A stretch of DNA of 64,000 nucleotides from Scylla paramamosain (GCF_035594125.1 NC_087180.1:16304115-16368114), one strand, 5' to 3'; shown: positions 1 through 16,497, counted from the stretch's first letter. A program made the numbers and translations. Notes: generated by a model from the sequence alone, not told the origin.

Positions 1-192
1 ACCTGAGGGAGGAGGACTAGGAAGAGGAGCAGGAGGGGCAGGAGGACGTGAAATGTTCTGTTCGGGTTTCGTGCTTCCGTCCCACTCCGCCTGCAGGTAA
101 TCGCTGTACTTGTTCCTGGTGATCATTTTGCTGCACTGGGAAAAGTTTAGAGGTTTGGAATAGCTTTGTACGTTACTGGTATGGGTCACGGA

Positions 193-1775
<1,583 letters not shown>

Positions 1776-1940
1776 CAAGCCAAGCCAAGCCAACTATATT
1801 CAAGCCAAGCCGAGCCAAGCCAGTCATATCCAAGGCAAGCCAAACCAAGCCAAGCCAAGCCAACTATATTCAAGCCAAGCCGAGCCAAGCCAGTCATATC
1901 CAAGGCAAGCCAAACCAAACCAAGCCAGGCCAAGACAAGC
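1776..1940. repeat. CAAGC minisatellite with a 70-bp higher-order unit
   Basis: The 5-bp motif caagc recurs throughout. 1791-1850 and 1861-1920 are identical at 59 of 60 positions, so a 70-bp compound unit was duplicated recently. It gives a spurious open frame rich in Lys-Pro-Ser-Gln-Ala on the + strand and Trp/Leu/Gly on the - strand. Confidence 0.9.
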
Positions 1941-2251
1941 CTCTGATTTAATATTTAACCATCTCTCCACAATGACGACTCGTATTGTTCTTTTTCTCGA
2001 CTTGGTAACGAAACGAGACACGACTCGGAGCGCTTTGACTGAATGAGTTTGTATTTTTCTCCACCTTCAATAAGTATGGAATCCGAAACTGCCCTGAAGC
2101 TGCGAGAGAAATTATTTTTCATTTGATCTAACGGAGAAGGAACGAAACAAAAGAAGGCAGGAAGGAAGATTTACCTCATCGACTCAGGTGTCAGGTAATC
2201 AAACAAACGGAAGGGTAAATGAAAATAAACACTGATTGTATGCCTTGGGAG

Positions 2252-2253
<2 letters not shown>

Positions 2254-2321
<68 letters not shown>

Positions 2322-2743
2322 AAGGTGACGGTGATTGATTTAAAGTGAGTGTGAAAGCCCAGGGAGAAGGTGCTCAGGAGTTGACAAGGAAAGGAGAAGG
2401 AAGGAAGGCTTGCACGTTGTACGGAGCACATATTGATCCCACGTGCGGGTCAGGGTGTGGGCGTGAGGGCGGGGTTAAGGCTGTAGATGAGGGGGGAAGA
2501 CCAGGAAGTAAGAGGGAAGGGTGAAGAGTAAAGGAGAATGGGAAGAGGGGAAAGGGAAGAGCACAGAGGAAGGCCAAGGAGAAATGCAAAGGCGGGAAAG
2601 AGAAAGGAAAAAAAAAGGGAGATGAAGTTTATATAAAGGAAGGGTAAAGAAAAGGGAGAAAGGCAGAAGAAAAGAAGACAAGGGATGAAGATGAAAGGCA
2701 AAGGCGAAGAGAGAAAAGAGGAGAATAGAAAAAAAAATCAGGA

Positions 2744-2807
<64 letters not shown>

Positions 2808-2870
2808 AGGGAGGGAGGGAGGGAGGGAGGAAGAGGAACGGTAAAGAGGAAATGGGGGATTGTCTCGGGT
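2254..2870. repeat. Purine-rich tract with two (GA)n arrays and (GGGA)n
   Basis: (GA)n lies at 2254-2318 and 2747-2800, and (GGGA)n at 2801-2828. Between them most bases are A or G. Long frames here are low-complexity Leu/Ser/Phe/Pro on the - strand. Confidence 0.9.
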
Positions 2871-3884
2871 TAAGCTTTCCTTCCTCGCCTCTCTCCAGTA
2901 TCGTGTCCCCACATGGCTGGTCTGGCGGTGTGTATGTCTCCAGTTTATGCGCCGCCAGCACGCCTCAATGAGTGCTGGCGGGGCCCCTGTCATGAAGCAG
3001 GCTGCCGGTACTCTCCCCAGGCCACCCTAACATAATGCCCCTCGTTCCTGCACCAAATGAAGTCGTTTTCATGGGGGCGGATGGAAAAAAAAGAGAGGCT
3101 TACACATGTTATTTATGAGATGCTAACGAATCGATGTGTTTCTGGGAAGTGGGCAGGTATAGACGAGTCACCTGCCTTCACTACCTGCCTACCTGTACTG
3201 TTAATAATATAAGAGGGCTTGGACCACTGCCTGTCTTATTATAATCTCCATAAGTAATGTGAGAATGGGTGTGGTAAGCTGGGGTCGATCTATACACCCA
3301 TAGACTACACGAGGGAAGGAGAAAGAAACACCACCTTCCTTTCTCGCATTGGGAAGTCTCATTATTATAATTATACTTATGCATCACGCTATGGGGACCC
3401 GCCTGGCCGAGCCGCACACCACGAATCATAGCAGAAGGTGAAGATAATTCTATTTCTGACTATTTTTATCCTCAGAACGAAGAGTGAAAGAGACGGGACA
3501 GAAAAAGGAGAAATAAAAGCAGATACGGGTTATTTAGTGACTTATTTCGTGATGGGAATTGATCTCTTAAAAATAGCAGCTCTTCAGGCTATTATTTAGG
3601 TTTAGAATTAAAATTAAAAGAATGTGTTTGATTATTCACTGAAATGCACTTCCTTTAAGAATTTAGCTCATTAAAATATCTTCACTGTTTTTCTTTTCTT
3701 TTTTTTTTTTTTTTTATAGGGATGGTTCTTCTGTGTGGACATAGAAAGAAAAAAAAATAAGGAATTCTGTTTGATAATTAACTCACTGCCTATATGAATT
3801 TACTCTAGTGAAAAGAGTACACTTTGTACTTTTTGTTCTTGATGGCTGCTCTCTCTTGCAGGACTAGAACGAAAAAGGAAAGAA

Positions 3885-4205
3885 TCTTGAGTACATTGCC
3901 CTGTACACTCCCTTCACAAACTTGAACTACTGAAAACACTACCAACACATACATTTATTTTCCCCTAAGGACGACATTTCCTCGTAGGGTTAAAGGAGAA
4001 AAGCAAGGAATACAAGTGATTATCCCAGTACATTTCCTGCACCTTCCCACGAGCACACCAGCACCTGTCCACTTCCTTCACGAATTTGAATGACTAAAAA
4101 CCTACCAATTCCAGCATGTTCCCTTGTAGACTCACGGGGTAAAGGCAAGAGATGTATGTGATAATCCCCTGTACGTACATTTCCTGCACGTCTCTTGTCT
4201 TCCCA
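3885..4205. repeat. Diverged tandem repeat, about 2 copies
   Basis: Blocks around 3907 (cccttcacaaacttgaacta ... actaccaac) recur around 4070 (ccttcacgaatttgaatgac ... cctaccaatt), offset about 163 bp. The gtacatttcctgcac block at 4028 recurs at about 4170. Confidence 0.6.
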
Positions 4206-4400
4206 CCCATACCCACACCAACACCAGCATAATCCGCCGCCGCTCTCCACGTCAGCTGGCCGCAAGCGTAATTTGCTGCCCCGAAATGTTTGTGATTAAT
4301 TTACTGCCATTACCGAGGCTAACGAGGCGTAATATCTGGCAATGTGTGCGTCGGGTCGGGACAAGCGCGGCCTCACCATGTCCTCCATTGTAGATTGTAG

Positions 4401-4401
<1 letters not shown>

Positions 4402-4454
<53 letters not shown>

Positions 4455-4560
4455 AGAGGCCTTTTTGTTAATGAATGTAAGACGTTGACAAAGTGCCGTG
4501 TTCATGTCTCCTCCCTACTTTAAAGAATGGCTTCCATTAATAATACATGTGTGTCAGGTG

Positions 4561-4648
<88 letters not shown>
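4402..4648. repeat. (GT)n and (GA)n arrays
   Basis: (GT)n at 4402-4453 and (GA)n at 4563-4648 are separated by about 110 bp of ordinary sequence. Confidence 0.95.
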
Positions 4649-4651
<3 letters not shown>

Positions 4652-6057
4652 AAACACTTCATATGTGCGCTGTGACCTAAATAAATGGGTAAATAATTGA
4701 TGACACTAAAAAAAAAAGCGAGAGAAACAAAAGAGGGAAGCTTTTTTCAAATCACCTCAGCACCAAAAAGGGGATCCAATTATCGGATTTACCTCGACTA
4801 TCAATATTGAATCAACAGGCACAAAAATCTGAAAAAGGCATAAATAAATCGATAAAACACGCATGGAAAAATAAACTAATCAAAAAGACGAGCACTTAAC
4901 GAGGGTTCATCAGTGAGTTGCAGGCCATGGAAAAAAAAATAATTATACTCCTCATAATAAAAACATCGTTGAATGACACTGTCTGCATGAAGAGATGCCA
5001 AAATACTAAGTGATTCTGATACTACTACTATTACTATTCCTCCTCTTAACTTGAAGCTCTTAAAGGAATTATTATTCTCCTACTCCTACTACAACTCCTT
5101 TTCTTAAACTCCAGGTGGCTCGGGGAGGTATTCAAAGTTCCTGGAATGAGATGCTTCGAACGCACCTCTCAATTTGTAATGAGACATCTTCTTCTCCCCA
5201 TTCCACCTCGGCGTATGAGGCACCGTGGTGATTTCCGTGTAAGTCTTGCTGTGGAAACGCGTCTTTTGAGTCCGTCTCTCTCATTCCCGCCTCCCCTAAG
5301 CCTGTGTTTGCGACAGTCATATCCTAACGAGCAAAAATGACGCGGATTCACGGGTAACGAAGCTCCGAGTCAGTCAGCTTCGGAGCATTTCAGCGTTTAG
5401 TGTTTCGTTTCATTAGTGTTCGTTGCTGCTTCATTGATTATGTCCCAGCGGGAGATGCATGACTATCCTTGCATTGTATTTCATTCTGATGATGATGATG
5501 ATGATGGTGATGGGGATAACGATCATCATATTCAGCCACGTACCTGCCACCTCCTTGCATTCCTTTTTTTTTTTTTTTTGTTTTTACTTTGTTTACTTGA
5601 AAATGAGACGGGTCAAGGGCGACGAAAAACTGTATGAAAAAGGTTCACTTAATTACCACTCCCCCCAAAAAAGTTGAGTAAAAAACGTTGCCAATCGAGT
5701 TTGTCAATTTAGTTTCGGTCGTGTCTTTCTGCTCATAAATGACAAGGATGAAGAAAAAGAGCATATGCATCTCAGTATGTATTAGAGATGATGAAGAAAA
5801 GTAGAAAAGTTACCGCTTGAATTAGTTATTGCAGGTAGAATAAGGTAATGGATGAATGGGACAAAACTGACAGTACATCTAAGCAGAGTAGACAAAAGAC
5901 TAGACGGAGTGATGAGAGAAATTTTGTTTGGGGGTAGTGGGAAGTAGATCGGCAGTTGACAGAAATGAGTTGAGGTTGAGGGAAGCATACAACAGAATCA
6001 TAAACTGGTGACGATGAATATGTTGACGTAATTACGTATAGACACGATAGAAGCCTT

Positions 6058-6332
6058 CAGAACATAAGAACTAAAGGAAGCTGGATCTGACCAACACGTG
6101 GCTATCAGTGAACAAAACTTAGCTATTGAAATCAACCTATCATGTCCAATAATTTACTTAATCTTATGAAACTCCCTATTGACTCGACAACCATTAATAC
6201 TGAGTCTATGGTTTAAAGAACGTTATGTGTGCTGTATACATGAGGAACACAGCTGGCATGCATACAGGACTCGCCATGTGTAAGCCTTTTTTGTTTTTTT
6301 TACAGACTGACACCTGATGCTCTTATGTTCTT
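6058..6332. mobile_element. Small dispersed element with short terminal inverted repeats
   Basis: The left end has agaacataagaac (6059-6071) and the right end ctcttatgttctt (6320-6332), which share an 11-bp inverted match. The interior (gaagctgg, acacgtggc, aacctatcatgtcc, ctccctattgactcg, ctgagtctatgg) resembles from memory a repeat widespread in arthropod genomes. A T-rich run precedes the right end. There is no coding capacity. Its class (MITE-like or other) is unresolved. Confidence 0.45.
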
Positions 6333-6539
6333 TTCATAAATAATAGAAAATCTACTTCATCTGCGACGTCCGTACCAATTTTATATTTTTCAATCCGCTT
6401 CTTTGTTTTATGACAGACATATTCCATTCTCTTTAACCAGTAAGAAGCAAAATTCAGCAGAGACAAAGCAGCAGAAAAGTTTATTTGGATGCGTCTCTTC
6501 CAAATCATTTCCTGTCATGTTTAACCGAGTCATGTTTTT

Positions 6540-7445
6540 TATCTTCTCATATCAGCCACTTTTGACAAGATCCAGGAAGTGCAAACAGGTTTACGTGATG
6601 CCTGGCATGGTTTTATCACTACCAACCACAAGATAGCAAAAAAAAAAAAAAAAATCTTAGTTTACGTAGGGCCGCGTCATTTTCTGGTTAATCTTATCGA
6701 GTCTCATCCATACCTCCAATACAAACTAAGATCCGAGAAATGTAATTAGATTCACGTGACACTTTAGATTGAATTATTATTATTCATAACCACAAGATCA
6801 AAGTTTTTTTTTTCTAGACTATTCCTCATTGTATTTTTTTTGTGTGTGTGTGTGTGTTTGTGTATTTCTCTCATTCTTCTTATATCGGTCCCATTGAACC
6901 AGATCCAAGAAGTGCAAATAGACTCACGTGACGTCTGAGATTGCGTCATTAGTTTTAAGCACGAGATATAAAGAAATTCCATTACGTTACGTCTCCCCAG
7001 CAAGATTTTCCGTTTATGTAGCCGAATTCGTTCCTATTGTCTCCTTATTATGCAATTCTAATAAGGCTCAAGAAAAAAAAAAGCAAGATTTATATGATAC
7101 ATGAAACTTTTGTTAGTATTAATCACAATATATAGAAAGAAAATATTATGTTGCGTATGTTCCACATCATTTTATGTTTGTTTCCCCCCACTCGTCTTGT
7201 ATCAGTCAAATAAAAATAAAAAACTGCAGTAAGATTCACCTGATACCTGACATTGTATCATTAAATATTAACCCTAAAAAGTTCATTATTAATTTTCTGT
7301 CTATCGAGCTGAACTTCGCGTTACATCTCGTATCTATAAAATCTAACAAGATCCAAGAACTGCAAATAACTCCTCGTCCAACACCCAAGATTGCACTATC
7401 ATTGCTATCATTATCAACCACAAGATACAGGAAAAAAATAAGGGT
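6540..7445. repeat. Diverged tandem repeat, about 6 copies of 130-172 bp
   Basis: The anchor gatcc(a/g)agaa.tgcaaa occurs at 6569, 6730, 6902 and 7350, with decayed versions near 7060 and 7215. Each is followed by cacgtgac-like and accacaagata-like blocks. The spacing of the clear anchors is 161 and 172, then 448, about three units. Confidence 0.72.
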
Positions 7446-10119
7446 TTCCTCAGTATTCTGCAAAGCTACTCGAGTTTCGTGTCAGAGTCCGCTGATAAAA
7501 GTTTAACCTCTTATTCACTACATCAGTATACACCTTCCAATTAAGTTTAATACATCAGGTGATTTTCCAGGTCGTACACAAAGCCTCACACGAGACCCTG
7601 ATCCTCGAGACTCTCTTTAAAGGAGGAGGTAATCAGAGTTTATCAGGCGACGTTCGTAATAGTGAGTCCCTCTCGCTTCGCTGGGTCACGCCGTCATTAC
7701 TTATCAGGGCGACAAATCTTACACACACATACACACACACACACAAACAACGATAGAAACTGACCACAATCCACTTTTTACATTGCATTACATTTTATTC
7801 ATATTTACTTTCTTGCTAGTACATGAAGAAAATTGTCTCTATAATTCAATGACAAACATCAAGAAGAGATGAAATAAGATTGGTGGGTGAGCCGTGCCTG
7901 ACAGACACACACACACACACACACACGGGGAACTTCACTCATTCCTGCAAAAAAATATAAGTAGTAGGTAAGCAAACAGACAAACACACCTGCACAAGAC
8001 TCCATTCCACTTGCATGTCCCCTCAGGTCTCATTCACCAGGTGCTAAGCTCGTAATTATCTCCTCCCTCACCTTGGTAATCTTCCCATAAAACCCTTTAA
8101 CTAATACAAGAGAGGTATTTTTTTATTTTTCCTTCCATAACTTAAGTCTCCTTCTGAGATTCGATAAATTCTCGTATAGTCTTTTCAGTATCTTATTGGA
8201 CTGTTATAACCATCCCTTTGTCTCGTCTCTCTCTGAAGAAAACTGCTAAAAGAATAGAGATCTGCGTCTCCCCAAGTTTTCTCACCTTCTGAATCCAAAC
8301 ATTTGTCTAACGAATACAAAATGATCTGTTAAACTGACGTCACGTGCCTTTTTCCTTCTATGAAACTCGATGAAAATAGACAGGCTTTTAACTGAGCATC
8401 ACGCTTTAATTTGTATGTTTTACGCATCAGTATTTTGTAAGATAATTGTGTTTTTCATCGCAGCGAGTCACAAGAGTGGTTAGGGAGAGGGGAGGGAAAG
8501 CAAAGCGACAAACAAATGAGGGAAGGAAACAAACAGAAGGGAGTAAAGGAGGAGGGAGCAGAGAATAAAGGAGGGGGAGGAGAAGAAGGGACGGAAGGAG
8601 GAGAAACGAGGAAGAGAGTGACTGACGAGAAAAGGAAGCAAATAGAGGAGAGTAAAGTAGGAAGAGGCAGAGAGAGAAGGAAGGTGAGGTTAAGAAGAAA
8701 AGGGAAATGAGGGAGAGTGATAACAGAACAGAGGGAGGAGAGAGACGAGGAATAATGAAAGCATAATTGGGAGGGAAGAGAGCAAAGGGCAAGAGGAGCG
8801 GGGGAAAGAGAAAGGAAAGGAGGAAGAATGAGGGAAGAGCGGAGCATATGAGAGGGTAAAGAGGACGGAGAGGGGAGGAAGAGGAGACGGAGATAACATG
8901 AGTAGACGAGAATACGTGGAGAGAGAAGGGAAGCAGTGGAGAAAGGGAGGGAGAGGGAGACGAGGAGGGAATAGGGAGGAGGGAAAGATAAGGGAAAGGG
9001 AGTGAGAGAAAGGGAGAAAGGGAGGAAGATAGTAGAAGGTAACTTAGAGGCCGCTAGCCACTGTGTTCATTATCTGGAGGTGAGTCGCGCAGCACTACCA
9101 ACGCCACTCGCCTGAATGAAGTCCCCTGAATACCATTTTGGAAATACGGGTGTGGATTTGTGCTTGGAATAAACACACGGAGCCACACTCGTAAACTCGC
9201 GCAATGTCTTCTCTTGTACCTCCCTCCCCAGCTTTAGTCTTCATGCGCATGTGCCTCGTAATGAAAAGAGAACCTCCGTCGGCACTCAATATTGTATGCG
9301 AACCTGAAAGCTCTATTATTTTTCCCCCCCACGCCATTTTACGAAGAGAACTGTGAACGATCGCTGTGAATTATCAACAACTGGGGTTTATTAAAACGAC
9401 ACTGGTATTTCTCACAGCGAAAGTGCAACGGGGAACTGACGAGGAGCAATTTGGTGGCGGAATGAATAAGAGGGGAACACTGGCAAAGGAAAACATAATA
9501 TTTTGCAATGTCTCGCCTGTCACCCTCCCGCCCGCTGTTGTGTCGCGCCTCCAAGGTCAACACTGTCTCTTTCGAGTCCAGAGAGAGAGGCAGGGAGAAA
9601 ACGAGCCGCGCAAGCTTCGAGCCTCCTTACTGTGCTACCTCGCTACGTCTCCTGTGTTTCCCCGACCCTTTGATGCTATACAAATTCGCCTTATTTTTTT
9701 GTAGTTGGAACAATTGCAGGCAGGAGAATGGCTGGATAGAAAATAATGAAGGATGAAAAAATGCCTTCTATTCTCGCTCCATAAAGAGGAAAGTCTGGGG
9801 AAAGCTAAATAGAGAATTCTTTTTTTTCTCTCTCTCTCTGCAGGTAACTTGATAAATTTTGCACGAAAAGCACTGTTATAATTGTCAGTGTTAAGATTTT
9901 CGGTTTTACTTCCATGCGAGGAATTAAGAATAAATTAACAGTGTATACATGAAAATAGTGGCAAATTTAAAACGGTAGGACTAAGTGCATAAAAATATCA
10001 AATGTAACTTGACAGACTATTAAGAAGAATACATTGATAAATTGCACGTGAATTAATGAAATAAATAAAACTGTGCGAAAATAGATGAATGCGAAACATT
10101 TACGTCATTCCAAGAGAAA
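7446..10119. other. No gene recognised
   Basis: Short (CA)n at 7722-7744 and 7904-7926 and the purine tract at 8463-9040 are the only structures. Frames at 9095-9337 and 9366-9704 are open by chance as far as I can tell. Confidence 0.55.
8463..9040. repeat. Long imperfect purine tract (AGG/GGA-rich)
   Basis: Over about 570 bp the + strand is almost all A and G, without a fixed period. Such polypurine/polypyrimidine DNA can form triplexes when supercoiled. The open frames on either strand are composition artefacts. Confidence 0.8.
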
Positions 10120-10560
10120 AAAAAAAAGTTTCACATCTGGAGGTTAAAGAGGACTTAGAGATAAACAGCAGAAAACTTAACAGAATAACATCAAAATTAC
10201 CGTGAGAGAAAACAGATGCGCGAGAAACACAAACATAAATCTAAGACTGAAATAAAAATATCGTCTCGTCCGCCTGGAGTTAAAATAGAACGTAGAAAAG
10301 AGCTGATAAACTAATGGAATATATATACAAGACAAGCAAAAAATAAATGTAATGAGAGTAAGACAAACGTGAATCTAGGACAAAAAGAAAAATAAATAAA
10401 AATCTCGTCTGACTGGAGTTGAAATAAGACAGCGAAAAAGAGTAGATAAATTAACGAAACTATAAAAAAAAGAAAAAGTACGAGGAAAAACAAGCACGAA
10501 AGAAACAGAAACGTAAATCTAGGACAGAAAAATGAACCGTCTAGTCTAAAACTTCTTTCT
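10120..10560. repeat. Diverged tandem repeat, 3 copies of about 140 bp
   Basis: The block aaacataaatctaagac (10230), aaacgtgaatctaggac (10362) and aaacgtaaatctaggac (10509) recurs. Two copies also share ctcgtc(c/t)g.ctggagtt.aaat. Confidence 0.65.
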
Positions 10561-10869
10561 GTTCTCACCGAGGGAACCAGAGAACCGGTGCTGGTGCTGG
10601 TGGCGCTGGTGGTGGTGCTCCTGCTGGTGCTGGCGGCGGTGCTGGTGTTGGTGCCTCCTACGTACTTTTTTTTTTTTTTCTTATATTTCTTTTCCTTCCC
10701 GTGAGAGTTATAAAAGAGAATGTCCTCATGAGCCGGAATGGACGCCGTAAAGAGGCTCGCTTTGTCCCGGTTCACTTACAGCCGTATCCAAACCTTCACC
10801 CTTAAGTCCCGGTCCAACTTTACGTGCGTGATTATGGTGCGTCCTCGATCATGCCTCTCTGGATACCTG

Positions 10870-11935
<1,066 letters not shown>

Positions 11936-12002
11936 ATTTGTAAAGATTTTTGATGCGATATATTTGTTTTTCTAGTTTCTTGTTCTTATTCTTGTTGTTC
12001 GT

Positions 12003-12275
<273 letters not shown>

Positions 12276-12439
12276 TATTTATTTTTTTTATCGAGAATCT
12301 TCACATTTTTGTGCCGTGTTGAAATACTTGACACTAATTTGTATTCTCTGTTTTTTTCATACACGTGTTGAGGTGTTTTGTTGTAATAATTTTTATACAA
12401 TACGAGACGCTGAAGTGTTTTCATTAGACACGTTGCACA

Positions 12440-12780
12440 CTGAGGGAGGAAGGGAATAAGAGGAGGAGGAGGAGGAGGAAGGAAGTAAGGAAAAGGAAAA
12501 AAAAAGAGGAGAAAAGAAAAGAGATGCTGCTGAGAGAGATGGAGGGATGAGGAGGAGGAGGAGGAGGAGGAGGAGGAGGAGGAGGAGGAGGAGGAGGAAA
12601 AGGACAAGGAGGAGGAGGAGGAGGAGGAGGAGGAGGAAAAGGACAAGGAGGAGGAGGAGAAGGAGGAAGAGGAGGAGGAGGAGGAGGAGGAGGAGGAGGA
12701 TGTGTCTGTTTGAGTCATGGGAAAGTGCACTCACACAGACTCCCTTGACACACATACACACACACACACACACACAGAGA
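12440..12780. repeat. (GGA)n-rich tract ending near a (CA)n array
   Basis: GGA triplets dominate 12460-12475 and 12548-12700, with aaaggacaa interruptions repeated at about 12598 and 12637. (CA)n lies at 12751-12776. The + frame is poly-Arg and the - frame poly-Ser/Leu; neither is credible protein. Confidence 0.93.
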
Positions 12781-13514
12781 AGGGTCTCAGTGCGTAATAT
12801 TGAAATCCATCCATCCCTCCCAAACACCTTTCCTGTCACTATCACAAGACAAAAACAAGCCCCACTGATTTCACCTGACACGAATGGACTCAGAAGTGTA
12901 TTAAACTTGCTCCTTTGAAATGAGTGAGGTGAAATGACGAAAATAAAGCGAAAATAAGCCACCATATTTAAAACTCCCCGCGTTAATCAGTTCTGTAAAG
13001 ATTTTGGTAATCAACGTTATTTTTTATTCCTTTTTTTACGTGTTATAGGAAATTTGGATTGTTGTGATCATGTTTAAACTTCGCTTCACGAGAAAGGACA
13101 AATTTTGGTAATCACCTCCGCATTTTATACATTCTATGGAAAATTTCAGATAGGTTGAAATGAAGCTTGAACTTCAACTCACGAGAAAGGACAGATTTCG
13201 TTGGATTCATATGTAGAAAACTGTATTGTATATTTGTTTCCATTCCGGATATTCTAAACCGAACGTAAAACAACGAAAAGAAGTTCAGGATGAGAAAACG
13301 TGAAAGCCACAAAAGTAAACGGTCTGTGGTTTTATAGTTCCTTTTTATAGACACTCCGTAGTCTTGGCAGGAGGCGGCCAGACACCCAGACACCTGCCAT
13401 TACCACAACAAACGCCCCGAGAGGCACTTGAGGCTGTGCTGAGGGGCGCTCAAGACTCCCTGAATGTTGCCCTTTGTATCTCAGCTAAAGTAGGTATGTT
13501 CAGTCCTAAAAGTT

Positions 13515-13770
13515 CAGTTCCTCATCTTTTTCACTCACGAAACGACTTCACATGCATGTCTCCTTATTTATTAATCCACGATCTCTTATGCTATGAAAAT
13601 TAAATCCTAAACTCTGGAACTCCCTGCCTGCTTCTGTTTTCTCCTTCCTATGACTTGAACTTTTGCCAAGAGGGAGGTTTCAAGACACTTATCCTCCAAT
13701 TTTGGAAGATCCTTTTGACGTTTCTTTTAAGTGGGCCTTTCTTTCGCTCTGTTTGTTGTTTTAGGCAGCA
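13515..13770 (+). mobile_element. Truncated 3' end of a non-LTR retrotransposon (LINE), sense orientation
   Basis: Translation at 13605-13640 gives PKLWNSLPAS, the LWNSLP signature common near the C-terminus of LINE reverse transcriptases. A frame change then gives SYDLN and GGFKTLILQFWKI, as in LINE tails. The nucleotide tail (gaggtttcaagacacttatc ... ccaattttgg ... gtgggcctt) matches the reverse complement of the tails at 54115-54245 and 55490-55615 in this window. It is 5'-truncated, frameshifted and non-functional. Confidence 0.7.
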
Positions 13771-13854
13771 TCTCTCACTTCATGCTAAATTAGCTTCCTT
13801 GAATCTGGGAGTTCTGTGACGAGTCCGTCTGTTGCCAACGTTGTTCAAACTATT

Positions 13855-14035
13855 AAGTGTTCGATTAATCAACATTAAGGCCACAAAACGACTTTATGTA
13901 TATTTTCCCAAGTTAATAACTCATTGAAGATCTCTCATTCTATGAACCCTAACTAGAATTTTCATGTGTCACTTCATGATAAAATCACCTTCCATGAATG
14001 TGGGAGTTCTGTGTCGTCTCCGTCAGTTGACTCAT
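13855..14035 (+). repeat. Diverged second copy of part of the 13.5 kb block
   Basis: 13881-13955 resembles 13530-13610 (acgactt..., atctctcattctatgaa) at an offset near 350. 13965-14030 resembles 13775-13830 (cacttcatg, gggagttctgtg, ccgtc.gttg) at an offset near 190. The second copy therefore lacks about 160 bp in its middle. Confidence 0.5.
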
Positions 14036-14410
14036 CTCCCACATGACTTTCTATTATGTACGGAACTTTTTTGTACACTTGAGTACGATTCTCCAGAGTG
14101 TGTCGAGGTTAGGAGGTACATTCTCACTTCTCTTCTGAATATGTAGGAAGCCATAATTATTTGTCTATTTAATTTCTTACATAAATAATTGTCTTCGATC
14201 TCACAAAGTATTGCAGTCTTGCGTCATTGTTCCTCCCTCCCACCTGTGTTTCCCTTTTGTTGTCCTTGGCTTGTCTCTTTTATCGTGTTAATATACAAAT
14301 GGATGGTATGAAGAATGAATAATTTTCGGTAAAGTGAACTGCATTATCTGGGTTTTGTCATGCAAATGTTAACGATAATAATGAAGATAAATATATAATA
14401 CCACTTTCCG

Positions 14411-14859
<449 letters not shown>

Positions 14860-14864
<5 letters not shown>

Positions 14865-15994
14865 CTGAAAGAAAAGACTGTAATCAACTTCAATGAACAA
14901 ATAAAAGAAAAATAAAAAAAAAATATTTTTTTTTCAAGCAAAGCGTGACTAACGACCCGTGTTAACTGATTAACTGTGTTGTGACGAGGACTTGGGCTCA
15001 GGTGGGCTTCCTCTTCAGGTGAATCCATCCGTAGCAGTATTGGAATTAATCCGGACCTCTCGTGTTCCCTCTCGTGTAGACGAATTATTGATACAGAATT
15101 AATTGCACTTTACGTAGTAGAGTTTGGAGATTGATCCGGAATGCTAATGCTTGCCAGACCCTCCTTCCTTTCATTAGGCAAGTAACTTCTCGTATACTTC
15201 GCTCTTACGGGGAAGTTACAGCCGCGTTTCGTACCCCGAGGCGAAGTTAGAGTGGACGCGTTGCTTTCTTGTGTTGTACTAGCGTCGCGGTCTTTTTTGT
15301 GCCTGGCGTGGTCTGCATCGACGGAATACATAAAGCAGATGCAAGTTGGTTCCAGTATCTTGCCCCGGAATACCAAATGCAGACTGTTCGGCCGACACGC
15401 ACCGCAAGAGGGAGACAGAGACAGAGGCAGAGGGAGAGGCTGAGGCAGAGTCTGAGGCAGGGACAGAGGGGTGTGTGTGTGGGGGGAAAAAAAATGTCTT
15501 TGTTCGTGTCATACATTCTGGACTTGTGCTCTGGGACGCCGGTTTGTGAGGCTTCTGCAATGTGATGCGTGTTCTAAATCAAAATGTCGTTTCTGTGTGT
15601 GTGTTCGTGTTTCCTAGGTTCCACGTGGGCTCGATTACATGGTAGGAGAGCCTAAAAATTCTCTCGTTTTCTTTTGATTTGAGTGATTAAGCAGTAGGCG
15701 AATAAATGATGTGACGACTTTATTTATTTATCTATTTTTTTTATTTATGAGTTTTTAATATTTTTCCACTTGTCATTTTCAACGTCATTTCAGTAAACCT
15801 TTCCACTGCCAAACAATATTACTTCAGTCCTCCACTCCTGCGCTGATCTAAAGCCGTTTCCGTAAGAGGAAGGAAAAAGAATGAGAGAAAACAAAGAATT
15901 AAACTGCAACCAATATGAATAACTGTCAATACTCATCATAAATAATATTCATATAGGTAATACTTATCCCATTCATTCATATACTTTCTTACGT

Positions 15995-15998
<4 letters not shown>
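14860..15998. other. No gene recognised
   Basis: A GAGGCA-type imperfect repeat at 15410-15470 produces several overlapping frames. No domain was recognised. Confidence 0.55.

Positions 15999-16042
<44 letters not shown>
15999..16042. repeat. (CA)n microsatellite
   Basis: About 21 CA units. Confidence 0.95.
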
Positions 16043-16044
<2 letters not shown>

Positions 16045-16408
16045 TATTCTCAGTGATGTATACAGTCAAGAGTGTTACTACCTCCTGCTTCGTCCAACAG
16101 TTAGTGAGTGGGTTGGTCTTGCTTCAGTATTGATGCTTCCAAATCATTAAATACGCCTCACCTTTTCAAGTGTGTCATTCGTCTTCTGTCTTTCTGTCCT
16201 TCTGTTTACCTTTGTCTTTCCTCCTCCTGTGTTTCTCCGCATCAGTGTCTTTTTTCTGACTTTATCGTTCCTGTTTTCAGTCGCTCTCTCGCTGATAATT
16301 CTTGAGAGGTGTGTGCTTTTCCTCTTTTGTTCTCTCTTTCTACGTATTTCTTTCCTTTCTGGTCATATTTTTCTGTTCTTCTTTCTTTAGTATTTCCTCC
16401 CATTCCCC

Positions 16409-16410
<2 letters not shown>

Positions 16411-16497
<87 letters not shown>

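Larger units (their letters stand above)
2871..6057. other. No gene recognised between repeats
   Basis: Poly-T at 3699-3716 and ATG/GAT triplets at 5489-5512 were noted, along with the repeats listed separately. No splice-bounded coding pattern was seen. Confidence 0.55.

Noticed and set aside
12393..12965. 190-codon Leu/Ser-rich frame and 123-codon Arg-rich frame
   Set aside because: Both come from the GGA/TCC tract; there is no composition or domain support.
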